64,000 nucleotides of DNA from Thalassotalea_H castellviae (GCF_031846185.1 NZ_JAVRIF010000010.1:62001-126000), one strand, 5' to 3'; shown: positions 1 through 9,453, numbered from the stretch's first letter. Notes: generated by a model not told the origin, from the letters alone. Translations and numbers: made by a program.

Positions 1-500
1 CCTAACGAATGATTGGCGCTATGCATCCATGTATCATAAAAGTTATCATCGTTTTGATACACTAAGCGATGCAGCATTCCTAACACTTGACGCTCTAAAG
101 GCGTAAATGCTTTTGAGGTTTCAATTTTAACGAGGTTTTGATTTAAGCCGACCATTAATTTTGATAGTGGAAGTATAAAATAAGGTAAGGCAGAGGTCAT
201 ATGACCAATAAAACTAGGGCTGGAAGTATGAACAGATTGCGACACTAACTTATCTAATAAGTGATGCATGTGATCGGAAACAAACGTTGGTTGTTCCGGT
301 ATTTTTGAACAATCAAAATCCTTCTCTATTTCAGATAACAATTGTTCTTTTGCCGCAATATGATTACCAAGAAAACCGGCTAAGTTTTCTGAGATCTCTT
401 TCTCTATACGCCCTAATGTAGAATTTGGCGCTTCCGGAATGGTAAAAATTCGATGCAAAGACTCTTGAGTCGCCTGAGCTTTTCTTTTGCTACCCGTCAT
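1..500 (-). CDS. panP: Aspartate 1-decarboxylase PanP-like PLP enzyme, N-terminal part (cut by window edge)
   Basis: The reverse strand opens with an ATG at 500 and stays open to the window edge, giving about 166 residues. The segment SVHTSSPSFIGHMTSALPYF followed by LSKLMVGLNQNLVKIETSKAFTP is the conserved N-terminal region of group II PLP-dependent decarboxylases. The version seen in Vibrio and Alteromonadales is called PanP, which makes beta-alanine from aspartate for pantothenate synthesis. The PLP lysine lies beyond the window. Paralogous glutamate/DOPA decarboxylases share the fold, so the substrate is inferred from the family. Confidence 0.75.
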   Translation of the reverse strand, partial: MTGSKRKAQATQESLHRIFTIPEAPNSTLGRIEKEISENLAGFLGNHIAAKEQLLSEIEKDFDCSKIPEQPTFVSDHMHHLLDKLVSQSVHTSSPSFIGHMTSALPYFILPLSKLMVGLNQNLVKIETSKAFTPLERQVLGMLHRLVYQNDDNFYDTWMHSANHSL

Positions 501-622
501 ACTTATTCACTGTTCAAAGCTTGAATTAATGCAAGCGATAATGATGTTATAAGTGCGGCACTTTAATAAAATTTACGTCAAATGTCTTGTATTTTCATCG
601 ATGCGTTGGTCTTTTATAGTAT

Positions 623-721
623 TTATGCAACTAATGTCGCCAAATATACAAAACCTAACTCTACGATTGCTAAACTGCTTAAGGCCATCATTAATACATT
701 TTTTTTAATATTATAAGTCAT
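623..721 (-). CDS. Possible 32-residue single-span membrane protein
   Basis: A short reverse frame starts with ATG at 721. It is preceded by AAGGAAGATTAAAA, so an AGGA-type ribosome site lies at a good distance. The product begins MTYNIKKNVLMMALSSL and continues into a hydrophobic stretch ending at TAA, consistent with one membrane span and a basic N-terminus. It is not a protein I recognise. It lies in the otherwise empty stretch between panP (start at 500) and the TrmB-like gene (end at 990), where I see no other feature. Evidence is only the ribosome site and composition. Confidence 0.4.
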   Translation of the reverse strand: MTYNIKKNVLMMALSSLAIVELGFVYLATLVA

Positions 722-989
722 TTTTAATCTTCCTTTAATTGAACTTACAAACCACTATTCAAATTACAAGCCAAAATCATAACCACATGTTTTAATTGAA
801 TTTTAAAAATATAATAAGCGAAAGGAAGAATTATAGATTGAAATTTATAACTATTTTTTAGTGAAAATAACCACTATTTATTAGCATTTTTCGTCATGAA
901 ATATTCTAAGAATTAAACAGTGGTAGATTTTTAAAGGATATCTTTATTGCAGCAATCAGCCTGCTTAAAACAGGCTGGTAAAGTACCGC

Positions 990-1679
990 TTACTTAATAG
1001 ATAACTGCCAACACACTTGTCCGCTTAATTGATATTTAGCCTCAAACGGGGTTAAAGGTTGCTCATCATTAACTTGACTGATGGTACCGGATCTTCCTGT
1101 TATATCAGCAGAGAACTGAAACTCTTCTAAATATAATCGCCAATTACTTCTTAAAATGATTTCTTTACCAATAGCGATTATTTCGGGAAATACAGCACTG
1201 CCATGCCAACGACGTTGAACATGTTTAGCTTTCGGCCAAGGATTCGGATAGAGAATATAGTGTTGTGATACAGGCCATTTCGCTTGTTTAACTAATCGAT
1301 AAAAATCATTTAAATCGGCACGTACTAAAATGAAATTATCAACTTCATGGGTATCGGTTGAAGTTCTTAATTCTTCGTCATTCCGTTCAATTCGATGAGC
1401 AGACTTATCAACACCAATAACTAACGCTTGCGGATTTTTTTTGGCCAACAATCGCGTACTTTGACCTACACCACAGCAAGAGTCTAAGATAATTTCACCT
1501 TGGTGCGCTAACACGCGACGATGAGCTAACTCAAATGCTTCTACGGTATGTGCTTGAAAAGGTTTTTTCGATGGGTGTGCCAAATGCTTTTGTACTATTT
1601 CAGCCAGTTTTTCGTGTATTCCTGGCTGGTTAGTTACAATCTCTTTTGAATCACCTAATGGCTTGTTGTTAACTGTCAC
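990..1679 (-). CDS. TrmB-like SAM-dependent methyltransferase (tRNA guanine-N7 family)
   Basis: The 229-residue protein has a Rossmann SAM site (ILDSCCGVGQSTRLLA, about residues 63-78, then VIGVDKS) and the TrmB-type sequence YPNPWPKAKHVQRRWHGS (about 143-160), which corresponds to the FPDPWxKKRHxKRR signature of tRNA (guanine46-N7)-methyltransferases. It differs enough from canonical TrmB (YPNPW, WHGS) that it is probably the second, divergent TrmB-like paralogue found in Alteromonadales; its RNA substrate is not certain. The start codon is GTG at 1679 with only a weak AAGAA upstream. The neighbouring ABC exporter is on the same strand but separate. Confidence 0.7.
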   Translation of the reverse strand: MTVNNKPLGDSKEIVTNQPGIHEKLAEIVQKHLAHPSKKPFQAHTVEAFELAHRRVLAHQGEIILDSCCGVGQSTRLLAKKNPQALVIGVDKSAHRIERNDEELRTSTDTHEVDNFILVRADLNDFYRLVKQAKWPVSQHYILYPNPWPKAKHVQRRWHGSAVFPEIIAIGKEIILRSNWRLYLEEFQFSADITGRSGTISQVNDEQPLTPFEAKYQLSGQVCWQLSIK

Positions 1680-1704
1680 AATATATTCTTAATTACTGAA
1701 GTGA

Positions 1705-2478
1705 TTAACTTCTTAAACCAATACCTTTCGTTATTAACGTCATAGCAATAACAAAAAGGGTAATAATAAACGCGGCTAATACTGAAAAAGCAGCCACTAA
1801 ACTGACATCTGAAATCCCAAGAAAACCATATCTAAAAGCATTGACCATATAAACAATGGGGTTAATTTGAGAAACACCTTGCCAAAATTCAGGTAACAAG
1901 GTGATAGAATAAAACACCCCGCCTAAATAGGTAAGTGGCGTTAATATAAAAGTAGGTATGATTGAAATATCATCGAAACTTCCTGCAAAAATAGCATTGA
2001 TTAAACCGCCTAAGGCAAATGTCGCTGACGTTAGCGCAACCGTAACTATGATGATCCAAATATTATGAACTTGAATTTCCGTAAATAATAATGAAATAAG
2101 CGTGACAATACAGCCTACTAAGATGCCACGACACATACCTCCGCCAACGTAACCTGCAACAATTACCCAGTTTGGAACTGGTGCAACTAACATTTCTTCG
2201 ACGTTTCGTTGCCATTTAGCGCTAAAAAACGAAGAAGCCACATTAGAGTATGAGTTGGTAATAACACTCATCATGATCAAACCTGGGACAATAAATGACA
2301 TATAGTCAAAACCGCCCATCTGACCGATACGAGAGCCGATTAACTCGCCAAAAATCACAAAATATAAACTGATAGTGATTGCAGGCGGAACTAAGGTTTG
2401 CACCCAAATGCGCATAAAGCGGTGAACTTCTTTATGTAAAATACTTTTTAGCGCGATCATATTTCTTGCGGACGACAT
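1705..2478 (-). CDS. yadH: ABC-2 type transporter permease (YadH-like)
   Basis: Membrane subunit of a two-gene ABC exporter, about 257 residues, with six predicted hydrophobic spans and the ABC-2 signature region (YMSFIVPGLIMMSVITNSY, then SSFFSAKWQRNVEEMLVAPV). I place the start at 2478 (MSSARNMIAL): AAGGAG lies just upstream and the codon follows the stop of the ATPase gene by one base. The frame is open further upstream but only inside the ATPase gene. YadGH-type pairs are conserved; their cargo is not known. It works with the ATPase encoded directly upstream on the same strand. Confidence 0.85.
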   Translation of the reverse strand: MSSARNMIALKSILHKEVHRFMRIWVQTLVPPAITISLYFVIFGELIGSRIGQMGGFDYMSFIVPGLIMMSVITNSYSNVASSFFSAKWQRNVEEMLVAPVPNWVIVAGYVGGGMCRGILVGCIVTLISLLFTEIQVHNIWIIIVTVALTSATFALGGLINAIFAGSFDDISIIPTFILTPLTYLGGVFYSITLLPEFWQGVSQINPIVYMVNAFRYGFLGISDVSLVAAFSVLAAFIITLFVIAMTLITKGIGLRS

Positions 2479-2479
2479 A

Positions 2480-3424
2480 TTATTGCGCTCCTTGTGTTTG
2501 TTTTTCGCTATTGGCACCTGTACCTATGATACTGACAAATAATTCTTCAAGACGATTACTTTTATTACGTAAACTTAATACATTGATATCTTGCTCGGTG
2601 AGTTGGCTAAAAACATCATTAATTCGCTGTGATTTTTTTACATCCACTTCGATGGTGTGATCATCAATAATTCGATAACAAAATCCGTTCAGTGTTGGCT
2701 CTGCACCACCGACACTTAAGTCAAGCACGATAGTTTCTACATCCAACTTGGCTAATAATGATTTCATATCAGTGTTTTCAACAATAATACCTGAATCAAT
2801 TATCGCGATATTACGACATAACATTTCAGCTTCTTCTAAGTAATGCGTGGTTAATATAATAGTAATTCCTTGCTTGTTGAGCTCACGTAAAAAATCCCAC
2901 ATTGAGCGACGTAGCTCAATATCAACTCCAGCAGTAGGCTCATCAAGGATCAGCATTTTTGGTTCATGCATTAATGCGCGGGCGATCATCAAACGTCGTT
3001 TCATACCGCCTGAAAGCATTCTGGCAGCGTCGTTACGCTTTTCCCACAAGTCTAATTGTTTTAAGTATTTCTCAGCTCTTTCATGAGCAACACTTCTTTC
3101 AACGCCATAATAACCAGCTTGATTCACCAAAATTCTAATTAAAGATTCAAATTGATTAAAATTAAATTCCTGAGGTACTAAACCAATATAACTTTTTGCA
3201 TCTTCAAGTGCTTGATCAATATCGTGACCAAACACTTTTACTTGGCCTGCTGTTTTATTCACTAACGAAGTAATAACACCGATGGTAGTTGACTTACCAG
3301 CACCATTGGGTCCTAACAAGGCAAAAAAATCACCTTGTTTTACCGTTAAATCTATTCCTTTTAAGGCCTGAAAACCGCCTTTATATACTTTTTTCAAACC
3401 AGAAATATCTAACGCATTTTGCAT
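2480..3424 (-). CDS. yadG: ABC transporter ATP-binding protein (YadG-like)
   Basis: Nucleotide-binding subunit, about 314 residues from the start chosen here. Walker A (LLGPNGAGKST), signature (LSGGMKRRLMIARAL), Walker B (LILDEPTAGVD) and the H-loop (ILTTHYLEEAEML) are all present. E. coli YadG begins at the equivalent of MQNALDISGLKKVYKG, which supports ATG 3424; an alternative ATG lies at 3436, and neither has a strong ribosome site. The upstream region is shared with the divergent DPP-IV gene. It forms a translationally linked pair with the permease, whose start lies one base past this stop. Confidence 0.85.
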   Translation of the reverse strand: MQNALDISGLKKVYKGGFQALKGIDLTVKQGDFFALLGPNGAGKSTTIGVITSLVNKTAGQVKVFGHDIDQALEDAKSYIGLVPQEFNFNQFESLIRILVNQAGYYGVERSVAHERAEKYLKQLDLWEKRNDAARMLSGGMKRRLMIARALMHEPKMLILDEPTAGVDIELRRSMWDFLRELNKQGITIILTTHYLEEAEMLCRNIAIIDSGIIVENTDMKSLLAKLDVETIVLDLSVGGAEPTLNGFCYRIIDDHTIEVDVKKSQRINDVFSQLTEQDINVLSLRNKSNRLEELFVSIIGTGANSEKQTQGAQ

Positions 3425-3613
3425 ATCTATAACCATTAAGCCAAGTGAGCGAATTAATCTTCTTTTAATGGGGGATAAAATAGAATTTTCAATGAAAAAC
3501 GATAAATTATCTTTACAAAAACACGAAAAATTCGGATATTTTTTATAGTAAAAAGTATTGCCAACATATTGTATACAATTTAAAGTGTCGCCATTCAAAA
3601 AAGGAAATACACT

Positions 3614-5929
3614 ATGCAACGTACAACAGTAAAACTGTGGTTTGTTGGAGCCGTAATGTTCACAGCATTAGCCGCTTGTCAAAGTACAGATAAACATAAC
3701 AATCAGCAAACGACTTTAACAAACCCGTTAACGCTAGAACGCATTTATAAAGATAGAGAATTTAGCTCAGACAGAATTGGGAGAATTCGTTGGTTAGCTG
3801 ATGGGAGTGGCTATACAGCCATTGAAAAGTCAGCAACAACAAAAACGGATGAAGATGGCAAAAATCACAGTATCGGAAAAGACATTGTTGTATACGATCC
3901 AGAAACATTAGCGCGCAAAATATTAGTGAGTGCCGAGCAATTAACGCCTGAAGGCGCAGAACAACCATTATCAATTGATAATTACATTTGGTCTGATGAT
4001 AGAAAAAAATTACTTATTTATACCAATAGTAAAAAAGTCTGGCGTTCGAACAGTCGTGGCGATTACTGGGTGTTAAATCTAACGAGCAACGCGCTCACAC
4101 AACTTGGCGGCGAAAACGTAAAAGCAAGCTCTTTGATGTTTGCTAAATTTTCTCCTGATGCGTCTAAAGTAGCGTACGTGGTTGATAATAATATTTATCT
4201 AGAAAATCTAACCTCTACTAAAATCACCCAATTAACGCATGATGCGGGTAACGGTATTATTAACGGTTTATTTGACTGGGTATATGAAGAAGAATTTGGT
4301 ATTCGTGATGGTTTCCGTTGGAGTCCTAATGGCGAAAAAATTGCATACTGGCAGCTTGATACCAGTGGTAGTAAAGATTTTTACATGATCAACAATACCG
4401 ATGAACTGTATCCAACTATTGTGTCATTTCCTTACCCTAAAGTAGGCGAAACGAACGCTTTAGCCAATGTCGGTATTATCGATTTATCCAACCAGAAAAC
4501 CACTTGGGTTAACCTGCCCAACAACTCACGTGAAATGTATATCCCACGCATGAATTGGTCTGGTAATAGTGAAGAAGTGTTAGTTCAGCACCTTAACCGT
4601 AAACAAGACCGAAACGCGCTTTATCTCGCAAATGCCGCAACCGGAAAAGTCAATAAAATTTACACGGAAAAAGATGAGCATTTCTTAGATGGCATTACTG
4701 ACGCTAAATGGATAAACAATGGTAAAAATTTCATCTGGACCAGTGAGGCCTCAGGTTGGAGACATTTTTACAGCATATCACGCGATGGCAACACTAAGCT
4801 TGATTTAACGCCAGGCGAGTTTGATACCGTTAGTTTACAAGCGGTTGATGAAGACGGTGGTTGGTTATATTACATTGCATCCCCTAAAAATATCGGCCAA
4901 CGTTATTTATTTAGAAGTAAACTAGACGCCAGTATCGTTAATCAACAAATTACCCCTGAATCGTTTGCAGGCAACAATAGTTATCAAATGTCTGATGATG
5001 GTCAATGGGCGATTCATTCTTATTCTTCTTTTACGCAACCAACACAAAAACGATTAGTTAAGCTTGAAGGTCATCAAGAAAAACACATGTTGATGGATAA
5101 CAAAAAGCTTATTGATAAGTTAGCGTCTTTAGAGCAACCCGACCACGAGTTCTTTCAGGTTCAAGCACAAGATGGGTTAACTCTTGATGGTTACATTATG
5201 CGCCCTGCAAACTTTGATGCCAGTAAAAAATACCCGATTATTTTTTACGTTTACGGTGAAGCATGGGGGCAAACAGTACAAGACAGATGGCGTGGTAACT
5301 CATACCTTTGGGATCAAATGCTAACCGAGCAAGGCTATATTGTTGCTTCTATCGACAATCGCGGTACTCGTGCCCCTAAAGGCAGAGAATGGCGTAAACA
5401 AGTGTATGGCGCAGTAGGCGTATTATCTTCACGTGACCAATCTGACGCCTTAAAAGCGATGGCAAAACGATGGAATTATATAGATACCAACCGAGTTGGC
5501 ATTTGGGGACATTCAGGTGGTGGCTCAATGACATTAAATATGATGTTCCGCTACCCAGAGCAATACCATGTCGGTATTTCATTAGCACCCGTACCTGATC
5601 AGCGTTTATACGACACTATTTATCAAGAGCGTTACTCTGGCATTTTAGCCGATAATGAAGAAGGCTATAAACAAGGTTCACCGATTACCCATGCGAAAAA
5701 CTTACAGGGTAACCTATTGTTAGTGCACGGTACTGGCGATGACAATGTTCACTACCAAGGCTCTGAGCGATTAATTAATGAGTTGGTGAAACATAATAAG
5801 CAATTTCAGTTTATGTCTTACCCTAACCGCAGTCACGGTTTATGGGAAGGAGAAGGCACAACCCTTCATTTAAAAAGTTTACAGACTGAATATTTTGATC
5901 GCTACTTAATGAATAAAAAAGTGCAATAA
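3614..5929 (+). CDS. Dipeptidyl-peptidase IV family lipoprotein (S9B)
   Basis: The 771-residue S9 prolyl-oligopeptidase family enzyme removes X-Pro dipeptides from peptide N-termini. The N-terminus has a lipobox (LAAC, Cys22), so the protein is probably lipid-anchored in the envelope. The beta-propeller carries the DPP-IV substrate-anchoring YEEEFG motif followed by RWSPNGEKIAYWQLD. The C-terminal alpha/beta hydrolase domain shows the nucleophile GHSGG (Ser634), the acid in GTGDDNVH (about 709) and NRSHG (His741), so the triad is complete and the length is normal for the family. It is transcribed divergently from the YadGH operon and ends at a hairpin terminator. Confidence 0.92.
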   Translation: MQRTTVKLWFVGAVMFTALAACQSTDKHNNQQTTLTNPLTLERIYKDREFSSDRIGRIRWLADGSGYTAIEKSATTKTDEDGKNHSIGKDIVVYDPETLARKILVSAEQLTPEGAEQPLSIDNYIWSDDRKKLLIYTNSKKVWRSNSRGDYWVLNLTSNALTQLGGENVKASSLMFAKFSPDASKVAYVVDNNIYLENLTSTKITQLTHDAGNGIINGLFDWVYEEEFGIRDGFRWSPNGEKIAYWQLDTSGSKDFYMINNTDELYPTIVSFPYPKVGETNALANVGIIDLSNQKTTWVNLPNNSREMYIPRMNWSGNSEEVLVQHLNRKQDRNALYLANAATGKVNKIYTEKDEHFLDGITDAKWINNGKNFIWTSEASGWRHFYSISRDGNTKLDLTPGEFDTVSLQAVDEDGGWLYYIASPKNIGQRYLFRSKLDASIVNQQITPESFAGNNSYQMSDDGQWAIHSYSSFTQPTQKRLVKLEGHQEKHMLMDNKKLIDKLASLEQPDHEFFQVQAQDGLTLDGYIMRPANFDASKKYPIIFYVYGEAWGQTVQDRWRGNSYLWDQMLTEQGYIVASIDNRGTRAPKGREWRKQVYGAVGVLSSRDQSDALKAMAKRWNYIDTNRVGIWGHSGGGSMTLNMMFRYPEQYHVGISLAPVPDQRLYDTIYQERYSGILADNEEGYKQGSPITHAKNLQGNLLLVHGTGDDNVHYQGSERLINELVKHNKQFQFMSYPNRSHGLWEGEGTTLHLKSLQTEYFDRYLMNKKVQ

Positions 5930-5955
5930 TTATTGATGTTAATAACTATTATCGA

Positions 5956-5979
5956 AAGCCTGCAAATGCAGGTTTTTTT
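5956..5979 (+). terminator. Rho-independent terminator of the DPP-IV gene
   Basis: A perfect stem CCTGC/GCAGG around an AAAT loop (5959-5972) is followed by seven T, 30 nt after the DPP-IV stop. Confidence 0.85.
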
Positions 5980-6188
5980 ATTATTTAACGCGCATTCGGA
6001 AGGTTATTTATCGATAGTTGCACGTACAAACAATAAAGTAAAAAATGGTCAAATGTGCTGAGATTTAGTTCATTTAACATTACTTAGCAAACAGAAAAAC
6101 TGTAATTCACTGAAAATTATAATAAAAATAATTGGTTTTGATTTTGCAGAGTATTGATAAAACGCGAAAATATGAACAGAGGTAATAG

Positions 6189-6503
6189 ATGCGAGATTTA
6201 AATTCGACCCCAACTAAAAACTGGCAAAATACGAGTGTATGGATGCGCGGCCTATTTATGATCCTATTCGGGTTTATTGGTGGCTTTGCACGATTTATGA
6301 TCACGCTAATTGCTATATTTCAATTTTTCTCTTTATTACTGACCAGAAAAGCTAACTCTGGGCTAAAAGTGTTAGGTCAAAGCTTAAATAACTATATTTA
6401 CCAAATAAACGATTTTCTTACCGCTAACTCTGACACCTACCCGTTCCCTTTAAGCGGCTGGCCAGAAGATAAATCTACGTATAAGTATTCGTCAAGAAGT
6501 TAA
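6189..6503 (+). CDS. DUF4389 family membrane protein
   Basis: The 104-residue protein matches the DUF4389 pattern: an amphipathic N-terminus, a hydrophobic hairpin (LFMILFGFIGGFARFMITLI, then IFQFFSLLLT), and the conserved LGQSLNNYIYQINDFLT and YPFPLSGWP blocks. It probably has two membrane spans. The function of the family is unknown. It stands alone, with an AGAGGT ribosome site six bases before ATG. Confidence 0.8.
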   Translation: MRDLNSTPTKNWQNTSVWMRGLFMILFGFIGGFARFMITLIAIFQFFSLLLTRKANSGLKVLGQSLNNYIYQINDFLTANSDTYPFPLSGWPEDKSTYKYSSRS

Positions 6504-6512
6504 TCAATCCTG

Positions 6513-6544
6513 AAACAAAAAAGCTCACTATTCAGAGAGCTTTC
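6513..6544 (-). terminator. Probable terminator of efp
   Basis: Stem AAAGCTC/GAGCTTT (6520-6526 with 6537-6543). Read on the reverse strand the hairpin is followed by a run of T (6522 down to 6517), as expected for the reverse-strand efp transcript. It lies 130 nt past the efp stop. On the forward strand the T run is only three long. Confidence 0.6.
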
Positions 6545-6590
6545 CAATATAAATTCTTAACAGTTTTTACGCAGAAAAAAACTTTTAAAA

Positions 6591-6642
6591 CAAGGCATTG
6601 TAATCGAAGCATAGTGTTTCTTATGCGAGTGCAACAATAACG
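6591..6642. repeat. Interspersed palindromic element, copy 1
   Basis: The core GCATAGTGTTTCTTATGC then GAGTG (6609-6631) is a hairpin whose loop and right shoulder (AGTGTTTCTTA, GAGTG) recur in the element downstream of groEL at 18070-18154. It lies just downstream of efp. Confidence 0.5.
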
Positions 6643-6673
6643 TAGTTATCAAAGCTTTTAGCCAGTAAAAATT

Positions 6674-7243
6674 TTATTTGCTGGCGCGCGATACATACTC
6701 ACCGGTACGTGTATCAACTTTTACCACTTCACCAATTTGCACAAATAATGGAACACGAATTACCGCGCCTGTTGCTAAAGTTGCAGGTTTACCACCGGTA
6801 CCAGCCGTGTCACCTTTCAAACCAGGATCTGTTTCAGTAATTTCAATTTCAACGAAGTTAGGTGGATCTACCGAAATTGGATTACCATTCCAGAAAGTAA
6901 TCGTACAAAGATCACCTTCTACTAACCACTTTTCATTATCGCCAACCGCTTTTTCATCAGCTGCCACTTGCTCAAAGGTGTCATTATTCATAAAATGCCA
7001 AAATTCGCCATCGGCATATAAATAACCAAGTTCAGAATCCATAACATCAGCGCCTTCACATGAATCGCCAGATTTAAATGTTTTTTCAAGCACTTTGCCT
7101 GAAATAAGTTTACGGATTTTTACACGGTTAAACGCTTGGCCTTTACCCGGTTTTACAATTTCGTTATCTAAAATATTGCATGGTTCGCCATCGATCATAA
7201 GTTTAAGACCGTTTTTGAACTGATTAGTACTGTAGTTCGCCAT
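6674..7243 (-). CDS. efp: Translation elongation factor P
   Basis: The 189-residue EF-P has three beta-barrel domains and relieves ribosome stalling at polyproline stretches. The loop that receives the post-translational modification is KPGKGQA, with Lys34 in the position that EpmA/EpmB beta-lysylate. The neighbouring divergent gene is epmB, the lysine 2,3-aminomutase that makes the (R)-beta-lysine donor, so the beta-lysine pathway is used rather than rhamnosylation (which needs Arg at this position). The start ATG at 7243 follows AAGAGAACAC. Length and conserved C-terminus (VDTRTGEYVSRA) are typical. Confidence 0.97.
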   Translation of the reverse strand: MANYSTNQFKNGLKLMIDGEPCNILDNEIVKPGKGQAFNRVKIRKLISGKVLEKTFKSGDSCEGADVMDSELGYLYADGEFWHFMNNDTFEQVAADEKAVGDNEKWLVEGDLCTITFWNGNPISVDPPNFVEIEITETDPGLKGDTAGTGGKPATLATGAVIRVPLFVQIGEVVKVDTRTGEYVSRASK

Positions 7244-7278
7244 AAGAGTGTTCTCTTTTTATTAACGCAGAGAGTTAA

Positions 7279-8310
7279 ATGTTGAAAATAGAAATGCCGC
7301 AAATAATACCTCAAATTCACGATAATTTGCACACTTCTTGGCAAAAAGAATTATCAAATGTGGTAACTGATCCAGAAAAGCTACTCGAAGCACTCAATAT
7401 TAGTCCGGAAAAATACCGAGCGCACTTTAATGCGAGGCAATTATTTCCGGTTAGAGTGCCTCGTCCTTTTATCGCTAGAATGAAAAAAGGCGATATAAAC
7501 GACCCTTTGTTAAAACAAGTGATGCCGTTATCACATGAATTTATTACTACTGACGGTTTTACAACCGACCCTTTGGAAGAACACGACTCAGTTGCCGAAG
7601 GTTTATTACACAAATATAAACATAGGGTATTAATGATAGTCAAAGCAGGTTGCGCTATTAATTGCCGTTACTGTTTTCGTCGTCATTTTCCTTATCAAGA
7701 TAACAGCCCTAATAAACAACGCTGGCAAGAAGCGCTTACTTATATTGCGCAACACAATGCAATTAATGAAGTGATTTTTAGTGGTGGTGACCCTTTAATG
7801 GCAAGCGATGAGCATTTAGCGTGGTTAATTCAGCAACTTGAAAATATACCACACATTAAACGTTTACGTATTCATACCCGTATGGCGATAGTGATCCCTC
7901 AAAGGATCACGCAAACTTTAGTCAATTTACTGGCAAATACTCGATTAAAAGCCACCTTTGTCTTTCACATTAATCATAAAAATGAAGTTGATCAGCAAGT
8001 AATAAAAGCCATAGAGCCATTACGCGAAGCTCGAATTCCTTTGTTAAATCAAAGTGTTTTACTGAAAGCGGTTAATGATAATGCCGATATTTTATGTCAA
8101 TTAAGCGAAACATTATTTGATAACGGCATTACTCCATACTATTTGCATTTATTTGACAAAGTACAAGGTGTTGCACATTTTGATACCGATGACAGCTCAG
8201 CAAAAAACATCGTGAAACAAATGATGGCTACTTTACCAGGATTTTTAATGCCAAAAGTTGTCAGAGAAATTGCAGGTGAAGCTAACAAAACACCGTTCAG
8301 TTTGGCATAA
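7279..8310 (+). CDS. epmB: EF-P (R)-beta-lysine formation protein, lysine 2,3-aminomutase EpmB
   Basis: The 343-residue radical SAM enzyme converts (S)-alpha-lysine to (R)-beta-lysine, which EpmA then attaches to EF-P. The radical SAM cluster motif CAINCRYC gives Cys125, Cys129 and Cys132, preceded by HRVLMIVKAGC. EVIFSGGDPLM and RLRIHTRMAIVIPQR are family blocks, and the C-terminal MPKVVREIAGE segment holds the PLP lysine region. It is shorter than clostridial lysine aminomutases, as EpmB is. It is divergent from efp across 35 nt, so both promoters must lie in that gap or overlap the genes. Confidence 0.94.
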   Translation: MLKIEMPQIIPQIHDNLHTSWQKELSNVVTDPEKLLEALNISPEKYRAHFNARQLFPVRVPRPFIARMKKGDINDPLLKQVMPLSHEFITTDGFTTDPLEEHDSVAEGLLHKYKHRVLMIVKAGCAINCRYCFRRHFPYQDNSPNKQRWQEALTYIAQHNAINEVIFSGGDPLMASDEHLAWLIQQLENIPHIKRLRIHTRMAIVIPQRITQTLVNLLANTRLKATFVFHINHKNEVDQQVIKAIEPLREARIPLLNQSVLLKAVNDNADILCQLSETLFDNGITPYYLHLFDKVQGVAHFDTDDSSAKNIVKQMMATLPGFLMPKVVREIAGEANKTPFSLA

Positions 8311-8358
8311 TAGACCGATTAGAATTGTCTGTTAATATTTTAGGTAAGTTTAAACATT

Positions 8359-8664
8359 ATGAGTGCAACAGTTAGTCAACAATTGGTAGAAAATGTTTCT
8401 ATCATCTTAAAAAAATCATTGGCAGCCGATGCTACGTTAAGTGATTTACGTGAGAAGAACCAAGCAGGTTTTGAAGCCATTTTTACTAAAGATGCTGGTT
8501 TTAAATGCTCAGCAAATACCTTTCAACCTTACGTGGAAGAAGTAGCTAACGACTTAGTATTTTGGCAAAAAACATCTGATCAAGCCACGTTAATAGCTAT
8601 GGTGAAAAAAATTGAGCAACTTTTTACAGTGCTAGGAAATTTTGAACAAAGCTACACAGCTTGA
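8359..8664 (+). CDS. Small conserved-type protein of unknown function
   Basis: The 101-residue soluble protein is mostly helical by composition (SIILKKSLAADATLSDLREK, then LVFWQKTSDQATLIAMVKKIEQL). It has no signal peptide or membrane span and a single Cys (FKCSAN). I do not recognise the family. It follows epmB by 48 nt on the same strand and ends at a strong terminator, so it probably shares the epmB transcript; this does not by itself show a role in EF-P modification. Confidence 0.75.
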   Translation: MSATVSQQLVENVSIILKKSLAADATLSDLREKNQAGFEAIFTKDAGFKCSANTFQPYVEEVANDLVFWQKTSDQATLIAMVKKIEQLFTVLGNFEQSYTA

Positions 8665-8700
8665 TACTTTAGTATTTCAGAACAAGACAGCCGCCTATAA

Positions 8701-8730
8701 AAAAGCCGAAATAATTTTCGGCTTTTATTT
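8701..8730. terminator. Bidirectional terminator
   Basis: AAAAGCCGAA (8701-8710) pairs perfectly with TTCGGCTTTT (8717-8726). It lies between the convergent 8359-8664 and 8769-9251 genes, with T tracts on both strands. Confidence 0.85.
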
Positions 8731-8768
8731 GGCATATGAATGACCTTAACTAGGTCGAGCATTCAGAT

Positions 8769-9251
8769 TTATTGTAAGAGTGTTTTTTCAAACCATTCAT
8801 CTAACATTTTCTTTTCATAACCTAAACTATCGCGATTATAACGAAGATTTGATCCCATCATAAAATTCATGTCTTTAAGATTAACATCCCCAGATGTCAG
8901 CACGTTTTTATTGCCATCAAGCACCTGATATGAAAACTCGATACGTGGGAAAAATATTTCTTTTATCACTCGAATGCGCTGCATGTTTTGATGCACATCG
9001 CCGGCTAAATCAACATCTTTAACATCAATTAACAGTGTTTGACCTTCCGGTAACTTTTCCGCTAATCCAGAAAAATGCTCTTCAAAATTAGCAAAAACAC
9101 GCGCTTTAAATTTAGCACGATGGCCGTCACCCGCATGAACATCTCGATATTTATCTGAATTAGTCCACTTAACTTCACTGGTTGCCGCAGAAGAAACAAA
9201 CGTTAACAACATTGACGATACCGCGAGTAAAGTCACACTTAGCTTTTTCAT
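8769..9251 (-). CDS. DUF3016 family exported protein
   Basis: The 160-residue protein has a clear Sec signal peptide (MKKLSVTLLAVSSMLLTFVSSAA, cleavage near residue 23). The mature part begins EVKWTNSDKYRDVHAG and contains LIDVKDVDLAGDV, the pattern I associate with DUF3016 periplasmic proteins. There is no enzymatic motif. GGAGAG lies six bases before the ATG. It is probably monocistronic. Confidence 0.75.
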   Translation of the reverse strand: MKKLSVTLLAVSSMLLTFVSSAATSEVKWTNSDKYRDVHAGDGHRAKFKARVFANFEEHFSGLAEKLPEGQTLLIDVKDVDLAGDVHQNMQRIRVIKEIFFPRIEFSYQVLDGNKNVLTSGDVNLKDMNFMMGSNLRYNRDSLGYEKKMLDEWFEKTLLQ

Positions 9252-9453
9252 CAGACTCTCCTTTAACTTTTCGTTAGTTTAAACATGGTTTACATAAACC
9301 ATTGTACAGATATCAATAAGCTTATTATGTATATTTAATAGACCATCAATTTCATAAAAAAGTCACTTTTAAGTGTAGTTTAATTATATCCAAAAGTTAC
9401 AATCGCAGAAACTCTCTTTTTGAATGGTTTAACATAACGTTTAAACAGAGAAT

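Noticed and set aside
957..977. CAGCCTG/CAGGCTG hairpin after the TrmB-like gene as a terminator
   Set aside because: No T run follows on the reverse strand; it may be only a stabilising stem.
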